Part shown: positions 1 to 11,041 of the stretch, in pieces | How positions within the stretch are numbered: the first letter of the stretch is position 1 | Layout of the letters: each line of letters opens with the position of its first letter | Assembly (NCBI GenBank): GCA_903930345.1 | Contig: CAIYYI010000559.1 | Location: forward strand, 1 to 39,207 | Reading direction: 5' to 3' | Origin: an uncultured Verrucomicrobiota bacterium | GTDB lineage: Bacteria; Verrucomicrobiota; Verrucomicrobiia; Limisphaerales; CAIYYI01 | DNA: 39,207 bases | Notes under the pieces: generated by a model | What the model was told of the DNA's origin: nothing | The model's database searches: none | The model's input: only the letters and a program-made list of their open reading frames with translations | Program-made: the position numbers and the translations under genes

Positions 1-320
1 TTCATGCCTTTGATGGGCATGCCGTAAATCACCATCTTGGTGGGGGTGGAGGCGGTATCCGAGATCATCTGCCAGAGCGGACGCGGGTATTTGTTGGTGG
101 CTGCATCGTTCTTGGAGATCACCTTGATGCTGGTCAGCTTGTATTTGTCATCCAGCAGGAAGGAAACCGGGTAAACGTCCGGGTTGACCCGCGACGGGCG
201 GCCAGGACGAATGGAGGGGGTGATACTGATGACCGGCTTGCGGAAGAAGTCGCGCGTGTACGCAAACGCCCCCAGAAAGGTCAGCAGAATCGTAATCGCA
301 ATAATGTCTCGTTTCGTCAT
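1..320 (-). CDS. Membrane-anchored or secreted hypothetical protein, C-terminus outside the window
   Basis: The reading frame runs from an ATG at 318-320 leftwards off the window edge without a stop, giving about 106 residues. The N-terminus (MTKRDIIAITILLTFLGAFA) has lysine/arginine followed by one hydrophobic segment, so it is a signal anchor or an uncleaved signal peptide. The rest is polar and resembles no family I recognise. It is divergent from the pseudopilin gene at 446, and the 125 bp between them is AT-richer than the surroundings and probably holds both promoters. Function is unknown. The gene is partial only because the window ends. Confidence 0.7.
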   Translation of the reverse strand, partial: MTKRDIIAITILLTFLGAFAYTRDFFRKPVISITPSIRPGRPSRVNPDVYPVSFLLDDKYKLTSIKVISKNDAATNKYPRPLWQMISDTASTPTKMVIYGMPIKGM

Positions 321-445
321 AAATGTCCCGACGGTATTGACGTTGCTGAAAGGGGATTCATTCGAAAAACGATTTTAAAACATTTGAATTCCCGCACCGG
401 GGTGTCGTCTAAACCATCGCTGCCTTTATTAGACAGCGGTGACCC

Positions 446-1204
446 ATGAAAAAGTTACAGCTAAATCATTACCCGGTGCGCTTTAACCCGCGCGGCTTCA
501 CCCTGATTGAATTATTGGTTGTCATCGCGATCATCGCCATCCTGGCGGGCTTGCTCCTGCCGGCGCTGGCCCGGGCGAAGGAAGCCGGCAAGAAGATCTC
601 CTGCCTGAACAACATGCGGCAATTGGGGTTGTCCTGCCTCATGTATGTGGGCGATAACGATGGTTCGTTTCCGCCGCGCAATTCCCCGTCTGCCGACGCC
701 GCCTGGCCCCACTTGTTGAGGGATGGCTACAAGGACTTGCGCATCCTGGTGTGCACCAGCGACGGCATGGATCCCGCCTCTCAGAAGGGGACCAAGTACG
801 AGGCTGATTCGGCCCCACGCAGTTTCATCATCAACGGGTGGAACGATTATTTTGAGGCCACGCTGACCAATGCCAATGGCAATCCCAACACCGTCCTGGC
901 CATGGCCCTGGGCAAGTCCATGAGGGAAACCGCCATCAAACTGCCTTCGGACACCATTGTTTTTGGGGAAAAGGAAACCAAGTCCTATCACTACTACATG
1001 GACTTTTTGGAGGGCAATGGGAACGATTTCGAGGAAATTGAGCAGACCCGGCACATGTCCTCCGGCAATAATACCAAGGGGGGCGGTTCCAATTTCTCCT
1101 TTGCGGATGGCAGTTCCCGATACATTCGCACCCCCAAGATGCTGGCCCCGATCAACCTTTGGGCCACCACGGACAAATGGCGCGTCAACATGTCCACACC
1201 CTGA
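446..1204 (+). CDS. Type II secretion/pseudopilin-like protein with prepilin-type N-terminal cleavage/methylation signal and H-X9-DG-type C-terminus
   Basis: Residues 17-40 form a class III prepilin signal: [20 protein letters not shown], with the predicted peptidase cut after the Gly and the conserved Glu at +5 of the mature protein. After the hydrophobic helix come a short alpha-helical stalk (residues 40-60) and a globular domain. The C-terminus has a His ... FADGS pattern near residue 215 (HMSSGNN...SFADGS), typical of the very large pseudopilin-like family in Verrucomicrobiota and Planctomycetota. At 252 residues it is a normal length. Family members are numerous and mostly of unknown individual role; inner-membrane anchoring and assembly into a pseudopilus are inferred from the signal. 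The gene is monocistronic and converges on the TPR gene at 1217, 12 bp away. Confidence 0.92.
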   Translation: MKKLQLNHYPVRFNPRGFTLIELLVVIAIIAILAGLLLPALARAKEAGKKISCLNNMRQLGLSCLMYVGDNDGSFPPRNSPSADAAWPHLLRDGYKDLRILVCTSDGMDPASQKGTKYEADSAPRSFIINGWNDYFEATLTNANGNPNTVLAMALGKSMRETAIKLPSDTIVFGEKETKSYHYYMDFLEGNGNDFEEIEQTRHMSSGNNTKGGGSNFSFADGSSRYIRTPKMLAPINLWATTDKWRVNMSTP

Positions 1205-1216
1205 CTGGCAGGCGGG

Positions 1217-1954
1217 TTACTTCTTGGGGCGAAAACCCATCGGGAGTTTCGGTCCTTCGGGCGGCTTGGGGGCGGGTTCAGGGGTAGCCTCAGGCTCTGG
1301 TTCCGGCGGGGGGGCCACCGCCGCCGGGGGCGGCTCCGGTTCCGGCAAACCCAGGCGTTGCCGGGCCTTCTTGGCCGCCGCCGTATGTCCGTACTGATCC
1401 GCAATTTTTTGGAGGAGCGGCGTGCCCTTGTCAACTTGGTTCAGCTTGCCATAAAGGTTGACCAAGTGAATCGCCGCCCAGGCCCACCGTTCATCGGGCA
1501 GCTTCTGTTGCAGGATTTGCTCGTACTCCAGCGCGGCCGCCAGGTAATTGGCCAGATCCTTCTCGTAAATCTCCGCAATGCGGATCGCCACATAGATTTC
1601 CCTCGGATTCCGTTGGTAATAATCCCGCAGGAGGCGAAGGGCCTCCAGGTAATCCCCGGACCTCCAGACATCTTCGGCCTGCTCGTACTCCGGATTTTTT
1701 ACCCCCTCCCCCTCGTCGTTGAAAACGAAGTCGTAGGCTTTATCGGCAAACAAGGTGGAAAAATCGCGCGCCAGGAATAATCCCAGCGCAAAGAGGCAAC
1801 CCAGGCTCGCGGCCCCGGCCGTCCCCATGCCCATGGGCATGGGCGCGCCGGATTTGGCGGCACGCACGATGTAAGCCTCTCGAAAACAAAGGGCAAACAA
1901 CACACTCGCCGCCACCAGACCGGTGTAAATTACAATTTTTATGCTGGGCCGCAT
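1217..1954 (-). CDS. Membrane-anchored TPR protein with proline-rich C-terminus
   Basis: This 245-residue protein has two hydrophobic segments near the N-terminus (about residues 7-24 and 45-62). Between roughly residues 85 and 200 there are helical repeats with TPR spacing (for example YLEALRLLRDYYQRNP and AAALEYEQILQQKLPDE). The tail (about residues 203-245) is a low-complexity Pro/Glu/Ala stretch ending in FRPKK. TPRs are protein-interaction scaffolds; the partner is unknown. It lies 66 bp downstream of the small coiled-coil gene at 2021-2299 on the same strand, so the two may be co-transcribed. The extended Pro/Glu linker may span part of the periplasm. Confidence 0.8.
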   Translation of the reverse strand: MRPSIKIVIYTGLVAASVLFALCFREAYIVRAAKSGAPMPMGMGTAGAASLGCLFALGLFLARDFSTLFADKAYDFVFNDEGEGVKNPEYEQAEDVWRSGDYLEALRLLRDYYQRNPREIYVAIRIAEIYEKDLANYLAAALEYEQILQQKLPDERWAWAAIHLVNLYGKLNQVDKGTPLLQKIADQYGHTAAAKKARQRLGLPEPEPPPAAVAPPPEPEPEATPEPAPKPPEGPKLPMGFRPKK

Positions 1955-2020
1955 GCGCTAATCCCGGACCACTAAAGCAACTTTGTTGCCGTTTTGAAAG
2001 ATTATTTACAGCGGGCGGGA

Positions 2021-2299
2021 TCAACGGGCTTGGCGAATCGATTCTTTCGTCTCCTCCAGCTCGGCCTGGAACTTCCGGCGCTCCGAGGCCAGTTGCTGCC
2101 GCAGCTTTTCCACCGCCTCAAATTCCCCCGCCGCCATCGCCTTTTGCACCTGGGTTTCCAGGAAGATTTCCCGTTCGGCGATGCGCGCCTTGCATTTCTC
2201 TTCCGCTTCCGCGATGGCCTTCTTCTGGGCAGCGGAGAGTTTTTGGGTCGGGGCTGCCTGATTCAGCCTTTCCATGGCCAGTTCGTATGCGGTTTTCAT
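2021..2299 (-). CDS. Small charged coiled-coil protein
   Basis: The 92-residue product is almost entirely Ala/Glu/Lys/Arg/Gln with heptad-like hydrophobic spacing, so it should be one long alpha-helix or coiled coil. There is no signal peptide or membrane segment, so it is cytoplasmic. It starts with MKTAYELAMERLNQ, a start style I associate with small conserved proteins in this phylum. The stop is 66 bp before the TPR gene start, suggesting an operon. No catalytic motif is visible. Composition and clean start/stop support a real gene, but the function is unknown. Confidence 0.72.
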   Translation of the reverse strand: MKTAYELAMERLNQAAPTQKLSAAQKKAIAEAEEKCKARIAEREIFLETQVQKAMAAGEFEAVEKLRQQLASERRKFQAELEETKESIRQAR

Positions 2300-2376
2300 G
2301 CGGTTCTAAAAGAGCGTGACTGCGCGTTTGACTTTCCCCATTTAGACGGGATTCTAAACGCAGCGCAAGGCCAGAC

Positions 2377-3150
2377 ATGAAACTGCCCATTAAATTGATT
2401 TCCACGGATTTTGACGGAACCCTGCACTCGGACTTTGAGGTGCCCCCGGTGCCGGTGGCACTGCAGGATTTGCTGGCCCGGCTGCAAAGCGGCGGGGTGA
2501 AGTGGGTGGTCAACACGGGGCGCGACCTCTCCGGCCTGCTGGAGGGCATGGCCCGGGCCGGGCTCACCGTGCAGCCGGATTACATTGTGGCGGTGGAACG
2601 GGAATTGTATGAGCACCGGGAGGATGCCTACCTGCCGGTGACCGCGTGGAACCACCGCTGCCAGCAGGAGCACGCCGTGGTGTTTGCCCAGCTTCGCCGC
2701 GATCTGCCCGAACTGACCCGCTGGGTGCATGAACGCTTCACCGCCACGGTTTACGAGGATCCCTATTCCCCCTTTTGCCTCCTGGCGGGCAATAACCGGG
2801 ATACCGACCAGGTGCAGGAATATCTGGAGAACTATTGCCGCCAGGTGCCGCATCTTGCGGTGGTGCGCAATGATGTCTATCTCCGGTTTTGTCACCAGTC
2901 CTTCAACAAAGGGTCCGCCCTGACCGAGATCGCCCGCCTGGTCGGGGTGAGCCGACGGGAGGTCTTTGCGGTGGGGGACCATTTCAACGACCTGCCCATG
3001 CTCAACACCGAGTGCGCCGCCTGGCTCGCTGCTCCCGCCAACGCCATGCCGGAGGTCAGAAACACCGTCAACCGGCAGGGGGGCTTTGTCAGCTCCCGCC
3101 CCTGTGGTTCAGGCGTGCTGGAAGCGCTGGAAAAGGCCTTGAAGGGTTAA
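2377..3150 (+). CDS. HAD-superfamily (subclass IIB, Cof-like) phosphatase
   Basis: The HAD motifs appear in order. Motif I is STDFDGTL (nucleophile Asp11, acid/base Asp13); motif II is NTGRDLS; motif III is the Lys of FNKGSAL; motif IV is VGDHFNDLPML with the metal-binding Asp pair. The cap lies between motifs II and III, as in the IIB group that includes Cof-type sugar-phosphate and sucrose-phosphate phosphatases. At 257 residues it is full length and cytoplasmic. The substrate is not readable, but the neighbouring PfkB kinase and sugar nucleotidyltransferase suggest a sugar phosphate. Its stop overlaps that of the convergent kinase gene within a TTAA at 3147-3150. Confidence 0.9.
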   Translation: MKLPIKLISTDFDGTLHSDFEVPPVPVALQDLLARLQSGGVKWVVNTGRDLSGLLEGMARAGLTVQPDYIVAVERELYEHREDAYLPVTAWNHRCQQEHAVVFAQLRRDLPELTRWVHERFTATVYEDPYSPFCLLAGNNRDTDQVQEYLENYCRQVPHLAVVRNDVYLRFCHQSFNKGSALTEIARLVGVSRREVFAVGDHFNDLPMLNTECAAWLAAPANAMPEVRNTVNRQGGFVSSRPCGSGVLEALEKALKG

Positions 3151-4196
3151 TCCTTGGGGTCCAGGCCGGGCCGGCAACCGAACTTTTTGGCGAGCGCCAG
3201 GCAGGCGCCCAGCGGTTTCATTCCGGCGGTGCTGGTGGGGTCGGAGAGCGTGGCGGCGGCAAAGCAGACTCCGGTGAGCAGGCTGCGGGAAAGCTCCCAA
3301 CCCTCGTGCAACCCCAGTAACACTCCCGCACAAAACGCATCCCCGGCCCCGGAGGTGCCCGCGATGTATTTATCGGGCAGCCGCAACGAGGATTGCCAGA
3401 CATCATCCCCCTTGCGCGTGCGGGCGAAGCCGCCCTCGGGAAAGTGGATGACGACAAGCTCTTTCACCCCCTGCTGCAGGATGGCCCCGGCCGCGTGCCG
3501 CAGTGCCACAGTGTCGAGCTGGTCGTTGGGCAGCCGGATTTTGAACCCCGCAATCTTGCCCGCCTCCAACTCGTTCAGGATGCAATAGTCCACGTGTTTG
3601 AGTGCCGGGCTGACAATCCTGCCGAAACGGTCGCTGTCCTCGGTCACCACATCCACGCTGGTTTTGATCCCGGCCTGCTGGGCGGCGGCCAGCAACCGGG
3701 CGGCCTTGGTGCCCCGGAGGAGATCAGGCTTGTCCAAAGTGTCCAGCAGCAACAGGTAACCCAGATGGAAAATCCGGGCTTTGCAGCGGGTGAAGTCCAG
3801 GTTTTTGGCGTCCCACAACGCATTGGCACCCCGGTGATGAAAAAAAGTGCGGCGGCCGGATTTCTGCTCCGTGAACACATCGGTGAAGGAGGTGGGGGCC
3901 TTGGCGGTGGTCTGGATCAACCGGGTGTCAATCTTGTGCGCGGCGCAATGGTCGAGAATCTGCTGCCCCAAGGCGTCCTTGCCCACCAAACCGGCGCCGC
4001 TCAGGGGGAAATCCACCCCGGCAATCGCCAGGTCCAGCAACACATTGTAGGGCGCCCCCCCGGTGCCCTGGTGCAGGCCTTGGATGTTGGCCAGATGTTC
4101 CGGTGCGGGATAGGCATCAATCACCTTGACCTGGTCGATGATCCAATTGCCGCCGGCCAGCAGGCCTTTGCGTTGGACCGCACGTTGGGTTTTCAT
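3147..4196 (-). CDS. PfkB-family (ribokinase-like) carbohydrate kinase
   Basis: The 349-residue protein has the ribokinase fold signatures. These are an N-terminal Gly-rich sugar-binding region (LLAGGNWIIDQVKVID, then GTGGAPYNVLLDLA), the first PfkB-like signature around SGAGLVGKDALG, and near the C-terminus the ATP/anion-hole motif GTSGAGDAFCAGVLLG containing the catalytic Asp. It transfers phosphate from ATP to a sugar or nucleoside; the exact substrate cannot be told from sequence. It is cytoplasmic. The stop codon shares the TTAA palindrome with the HAD gene stop on the other strand, so the two transcription units overlap tail to tail. Confidence 0.92.
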   Translation of the reverse strand: MKTQRAVQRKGLLAGGNWIIDQVKVIDAYPAPEHLANIQGLHQGTGGAPYNVLLDLAIAGVDFPLSGAGLVGKDALGQQILDHCAAHKIDTRLIQTTAKAPTSFTDVFTEQKSGRRTFFHHRGANALWDAKNLDFTRCKARIFHLGYLLLLDTLDKPDLLRGTKAARLLAAAQQAGIKTSVDVVTEDSDRFGRIVSPALKHVDYCILNELEAGKIAGFKIRLPNDQLDTVALRHAAGAILQQGVKELVVIHFPEGGFARTRKGDDVWQSSLRLPDKYIAGTSGAGDAFCAGVLLGLHEGWELSRSLLTGVCFAAATLSDPTSTAGMKPLGACLALAKKFGCRPGLDPKD

Positions 4197-4469
4197 GGCA
4201 CTTTCTCAAGGAAATTACATCGCCGCACTTGGTTTGACCGGGTCCGCGTGTAAAAAAGGCAACCATCCGGTCTAAGGCGATGTGAATTCAGTGAATGAAA
4301 ATCGCTTCCACTTGGCAAGCTAATTCTATCGGGCTGAGAGGGTTTCGTTCGGTCGATCAGCGAGGGAGTCCGGCCCATCGGCCGCCTCCGTCTGGGAGGA
4401 ATCTGGTTCACCCAAGGGTTTTGGTGGGATTTCCTTTTCAAATCCCGCCAATTGCGATACCAAAGGGGC

Positions 4470-7002
<2,533 letters not shown>

Positions 7003-7105
7003 GAGTGGGACAGCACACAGGGCCTACATGGGGTGGACGACTCTGGCGTCAAACACCGCTTCCGCAGTTTTCCGTTCACAGGAGAATTCAGGCCGAAGAA
7101 TGGGG

Positions 7106-7505
7106 TCATGGGGCATGGAGACGGTAGAAACAACTGGAAGTGTCGGGCCACTGAGGATCGGTGAAAGAGGAGGACCCACCAGTCAGGATGTTTGTACCTG
7201 CCTGTGACCAAGTGGGATTGGTTAGGTTCGTGCAGGCTTCCACCACGATCACCAACTTGCTGGATCCGATGATGGAGAATCCAAAACAGGTTGTAGCACA
7301 CCAACAAGCCAGACCAACAAGCTTGGGGCTGCGGATTCCACAGCACCGTGGGACGACCGCCAAAGGTCGGTCCCAAGCCAGTGGTGCCCGGCCGGAGGAA
7401 GATGGCGGTGTTGGGGGGCCAATAAAACACCTGCGGAATCAGCAAACAAGGCGTGTTGCCCTGAACATAGCCCCCCCATAACTCAGCCACAGCCGATGAA
7501 TGCAT
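7106..7505 (-). pseudogene. Frameshifted C-terminal remnant of a leucine-rich-repeat (BspA-like) surface protein
   Basis: Two minus-strand frames must be joined to read this. The first (about 7505-7325) contains GTTGLGPTFGGRPTVLWNPQ, the recurrent last-repeat motif of verrucomicrobial LRR surface proteins. The second (about 7320-7106) continues with CFGFSIIGSSKLVIVVEA, then CTNLTNPTW and the terminal SSCFYRLHAP, the usual C-terminal module of those proteins. A third frame supplies FADSAGV just upstream, implying a second frameshift. There is no N-terminus, signal peptide or repeat array, so this is a relic. The rest of the 7003-7720 gap contains a 14-bp palindrome and otherwise nothing I can name. 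Confidence 0.72.
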
Positions 7506-7563
7506 TATCCCACACGCTTATACAGCTCCTCCTTCCGGATTCAAGCCACTCAGAACAGGGGGG

Positions 7564-7577
7564 GGGTAATATTACCC
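7564..7577. repeat. 14-bp perfect palindrome GGGTAATATTACCC
   Basis: The sequence GGGTAATATTACCC reads the same on both strands and sits in a run of G residues between the LRR remnant and the end of the TPR gene. Size and symmetry would suit a dimeric repressor site. However, no adjacent gene starts nearby, so it may be chance or the residue of a lost promoter. Confidence 0.3.
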
Positions 7578-7720
7578 TGTCTGCGAAACTTGCGTTAAGC
7601 TACACTATGACCGGAAAATGATGCGCTACGCCCAAAGATGGGGACTGGTTCCAGCCCGTGTGAGGTCCAATCGCCAAGCCTGACTTTGCACGCTTGATTG
7701 CCTGCCGCCGTGACCCTTGG

Positions 7721-9382
7721 TTATGGCGATGGCAATTTTGGCTGAGTTAGGAGCGTCGGCTTTGCCATTTGGGCATGCTGTGCGGCCAGCTTCGGCATGC
7801 CGAGTTCGCGATACGCGATGGCCAGCGCCCCATGGGTCTGCCCTTTTCGCGGCAGTTGTGGCAGCGCCTGTTCCAAATCAGTTATTGCTTCCTGCCACCG
7901 GCCGAGTTTTACCAGGATCTGGCCCCGCGTGTCCCGGTAGTTGCCCGCTTTGGGAAATTGTTCCACCAAAGGGTTGATCATGGCCAGCGCCCGCGGCGGG
8001 TCAGGGTTTGGCCCCATGACCATCAGGTAAGCCAGGTTGTTAACAACGATGGCCGTGGGTGGAGAAGCCGCACAGGCCAGTTGGAAATGCCGCCGCGCAG
8101 CTTCCAGTTCACTGCGATCCCAGGCAGCCATTCCCAGGATGTAATGCAGCAGTTCCGGCGCCTCGCCTTTCGCCAGCAGGTTTTCCAGGAACGCCCGCTG
8201 CGCGGGGGTGGCGGTTTCGTTGTGCTCGCAGATGCGCCCCAGGATGCCCAACAAGCCCACGTTTTTCGGTGCCGCCTCCAGCCCGGTTTTCAGCAATTGG
8301 ATCAGCGTCGTCAGGTCGCCCGGCTGCGTGCGTTGGATGAAGTTGGCCCACATCAGGTAGAGGTCGCCGGTGGCGACCGCATAGGCCGTCTTGGTGAAGT
8401 GCTCGCGCCGGCGCTGCAGCATGCCAAGGGCTCCGGGGAAATCGTCCTCGAGGGCCAGGGACTTGATCCACGCCAACCCGACCGTCGGGCGGTCATCGTG
8501 CGCAAACCAGGCGAGGAAAAGGTGCCGGGCCACGGCCGCATACTTCCGGGCCCCTTCAGGATCGCCTTGGTCCATTAACAGCGCGGCCAGGCTCACCGCC
8601 GAGAAGGGATTCCCGGCGGACGCCATGGCCAGGTGTTTTTTGGCCAGGTCCCAGCAGTGCATTTCCGCGTACATGCTCCCCAGGATGTCGTTGGCCTCGA
8701 GCGACGTTGGATTCAGGGTCAGAACGTGCGACAGGTGGGTTTCCGCCCTGGCGCACTCGGCTGGACTCAGGTTGGTTCTGACCAGCAGCGCCCGGGCGGC
8801 GTACAGGTGTGCGGGCGCGTGGCCGGGCCGGCTGAGCGGGGCCACCATCCTCATCAGGACTTGGGCTTCGCCCGGCTGGCCGAGTCCGTCCAGACTCTGC
8901 GCCAGATTGAACAGGTACGGGGGCTGGTTACCTCCCAGCTGCATTTGCCGCAGACTGGCCACTCGGACGGTGGCGTAATCCTTTTTGCTGAGTGCTTGAT
9001 TCACCACTGCCTGGTAATTTCCTTGCCCCTGCGGAAACATGCAGGCGACCGCGACGGCGAGCACGGTGATCACCGCCAGCATCGCTGGCAGGGCGCGCCA
9101 GAGTAATTGGTACGGGCGGGTGATCAGCCAGACCACGGCCGTGATGGGAAATAACTCGACCCATGCGGCAGTATCCCAGGTGAGGATATCACCCTGCACC
9201 AGTCTTACCATATGCCATACCCAGCCGATAAAATAGCGCCCGGCCTCCACGCGGGCGGACACCCATTCCCTGAACCGCCTTGCCAACGGCATCCCCACCA
9301 TTTCTTTCCAGCCGGAGAAGTTGTCCCCGAGGAGAGAGAAACGGTGAATGGCCCGGTTGGCCAGATCGTGGAAGCGTTTCAT
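7721..9382 (-). CDS. Membrane-anchored TPR-repeat protein of the exosortase locus
   Basis: About 553 residues. The N-terminal ~95 residues are amphipathic and basic. They are followed by a transmembrane segment (LPAMLAVITVLAVAVACMF) and then by TPR-type helical pairs to the C-terminus (for example AETHLSHVLTLNPTSLEANDILGSMYA and WQEAITDLEQALPQLP). I start at the ATG at 9382, 5 bp after the exosortase stop; a TTG at 9391 overlapping that stop is an alternative. Long TPR proteins accompany PEP-CTERM/exosortase loci in other bacteria, where they are thought to act in assembly or export. That role here is inferred from position as the last gene of a four-gene unit. Confidence 0.85.
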   Translation of the reverse strand: MKRFHDLANRAIHRFSLLGDNFSGWKEMVGMPLARRFREWVSARVEAGRYFIGWVWHMVRLVQGDILTWDTAAWVELFPITAVVWLITRPYQLLWRALPAMLAVITVLAVAVACMFPQGQGNYQAVVNQALSKKDYATVRVASLRQMQLGGNQPPYLFNLAQSLDGLGQPGEAQVLMRMVAPLSRPGHAPAHLYAARALLVRTNLSPAECARAETHLSHVLTLNPTSLEANDILGSMYAEMHCWDLAKKHLAMASAGNPFSAVSLAALLMDQGDPEGARKYAAVARHLFLAWFAHDDRPTVGLAWIKSLALEDDFPGALGMLQRRREHFTKTAYAVATGDLYLMWANFIQRTQPGDLTTLIQLLKTGLEAAPKNVGLLGILGRICEHNETATPAQRAFLENLLAKGEAPELLHYILGMAAWDRSELEAARRHFQLACAASPPTAIVVNNLAYLMVMGPNPDPPRALAMINPLVEQFPKAGNYRDTRGQILVKLGRWQEAITDLEQALPQLPRKGQTHGALAIAYRELGMPKLAAQHAQMAKPTLLTQPKLPSP

Positions 9383-9387
9383 GCGCG

Positions 9388-11010
9388 TCAATGAGGTTGT
9401 AACTGGCTCGTGATTTGCTTCGCCAGCAGGGGGCGGGCAGCATTAAACAAATCCCGGACCTGCCGCTCCGTCACGGGCGCGATCGCCAGGTACCCGGCCA
9501 GAAGGGTTTGCACCCGGTAAGTGGCATCAGCGGCATGGTCCAGCCCGGCAAAGCGGGATTCCAGGCGACTGTCTGAGGCCCCGGCCACGTCCAGCCAATT
9601 GCCCCGTTCGTTGACGGTGGCGTGCAGCAGGCAGCCTTGTTCCAAGCTCCCCTTCTTCATGCTGATGGCGACGAATACCGGGCTGTTGCTGCCGGTGCCG
9701 CCGTTGCTCTCGCAGGCTTCAATCGTCCAGCCTGCCCCGCGGTAGCAGATCGACACATCGTGGATGCCGCGGAAAGGGTAGTCGAGCGCCACCGTGGCGT
9801 TCAGCGCGCCTTTCTGGTAGTGCCACAGGTGCGAGGAGATGCCCGCTGTCTCAATCCGGTTGGCGACCGCGGTTTCCCCATCCAGCCGCTGCCAGCCTGC
9901 CAGGTCTTCCGGCAGTGAAAACGAGGTGCCAGCTCGCAGCGCGGAGGGGGCCGCCAGGGACAGCGCGGCGGCGGTTGGCGCCTGCTGCCACGCCATGGCG
10001 ATGCCCATGGCCCCAAGCAGCCCGAAGGCGCCGGCGAATGCCAAACCCCAGCGGGGCGGTGGGCGGACCACGGCAGCTGGCAGTTCTATGGCCGGGGGCA
10101 CTACAATTTCGTCCGGGGCCTCCGGGATCGGCTCGGCCAGAAAGGTCCACGCGGTATCCAGGCTGAGAATCAAACCGACGTACGTGAGCGTCAGCAGCAC
10201 CCCGAGCAGCTCGTGCGGCCAGCCGGCCAGCAGGTTGAAGCTCGTTTTGGTCAGCAGCCAGGCGCCCAGCGTGATACGCAGCGCATTGCCGGTCACCACG
10301 AAAGCCAGCGTCAGGCCCAGACACACCAGGATGCGGCCCGCGCCCCGCCGCTGCCACAGGTTGTAAAAGAGGCACACCGTGCCGGCAAACAGAACCGAAT
10401 TGATCCCGCTGCAGGCTTCTGCCACCAGCAGCTTCTGCCTCGGTAATTCGATGATGTTGCCGCTGGTGGCCAATACCACGCCCAAGAGATCCAGCAAATA
10501 CGCGCTGCAATTGACCGCCATGGTCCGCAGTTGCAGCGTCAGGTCTCCATCCAGACCCAGGGGGGGAGGAACGATGGCCAGCAGCAGGACCTGGGCCGGC
10601 GTGAGGGCGCGCAGCAGGGGCAGGCCTCCCCGCCACCAGCCCACACCCGTGAGCGCGGTCAAAGCAGCCACCCCGGCCAGCCACGGAGTCCAAAGCCACG
10701 TCGCCAGGGCCAGCAGCAGCCAGGCCAGCCCAAGCAGCGCGGCCACACCCACGAGATGGCCGGGTTCCGGTGGGGTCCGCAGCTCCCGGCTGCGGGTCCA
10801 GGCGAGAACGCCCGCCCCAACCAGGGCCATGGGGAAGAATTGGTAATGCGGCCGCTGCCACAGGTTGGCGAAAAACAGGAGGAGCAATGGCCCGAATCCC
10901 AGGGCCAATCCGAGCAGATGCAGGCTGGGCCCGCCAAGCAAAGCCGCCGAGTGCCGCTGCACAGCGGCCGCCAATCCGATACCTGAAGCCGGTGAACCAA
11001 TGCCCTTCAT
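9388..11010 (-). CDS. Exosortase fused to an EpsI-like C-terminal domain
   Basis: The 540-residue polytopic membrane protein keeps the exosortase catalytic triad: Cys200 in AEACSGINSV, Arg245 in GNALRI and His266 in GWPHELLG, spread over 8 or more hydrophobic helices. Exosortases cut and anchor proteins carrying PEP-CTERM signals. After the last helix (about 355-375) the protein continues with a soluble domain (LPEDLAGWQRLDGE...) of the EpsI/DUF3485 type, which is separate in many systems. The start is the ATG at 11010, just before the first helix and 31 bp after the PEP-CTERM gene; the frame is open further upstream but would overlap that gene. It is directly downstream of a likely substrate gene. 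Confidence 0.9.
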   Translation of the reverse strand: MKGIGSPASGIGLAAAVQRHSAALLGGPSLHLLGLALGFGPLLLLFFANLWQRPHYQFFPMALVGAGVLAWTRSRELRTPPEPGHLVGVAALLGLAWLLLALATWLWTPWLAGVAALTALTGVGWWRGGLPLLRALTPAQVLLLAIVPPPLGLDGDLTLQLRTMAVNCSAYLLDLLGVVLATSGNIIELPRQKLLVAEACSGINSVLFAGTVCLFYNLWQRRGAGRILVCLGLTLAFVVTGNALRITLGAWLLTKTSFNLLAGWPHELLGVLLTLTYVGLILSLDTAWTFLAEPIPEAPDEIVVPPAIELPAAVVRPPPRWGLAFAGAFGLLGAMGIAMAWQQAPTAAALSLAAPSALRAGTSFSLPEDLAGWQRLDGETAVANRIETAGISSHLWHYQKGALNATVALDYPFRGIHDVSICYRGAGWTIEACESNGGTGSNSPVFVAISMKKGSLEQGCLLHATVNERGNWLDVAGASDSRLESRFAGLDHAADATYRVQTLLAGYLAIAPVTERQVRDLFNAARPLLAKQITSQLQPH

Positions 11011-11041
11011 GTTGCGCAGGGGGGAGAAAGGAGGCCAGGCC

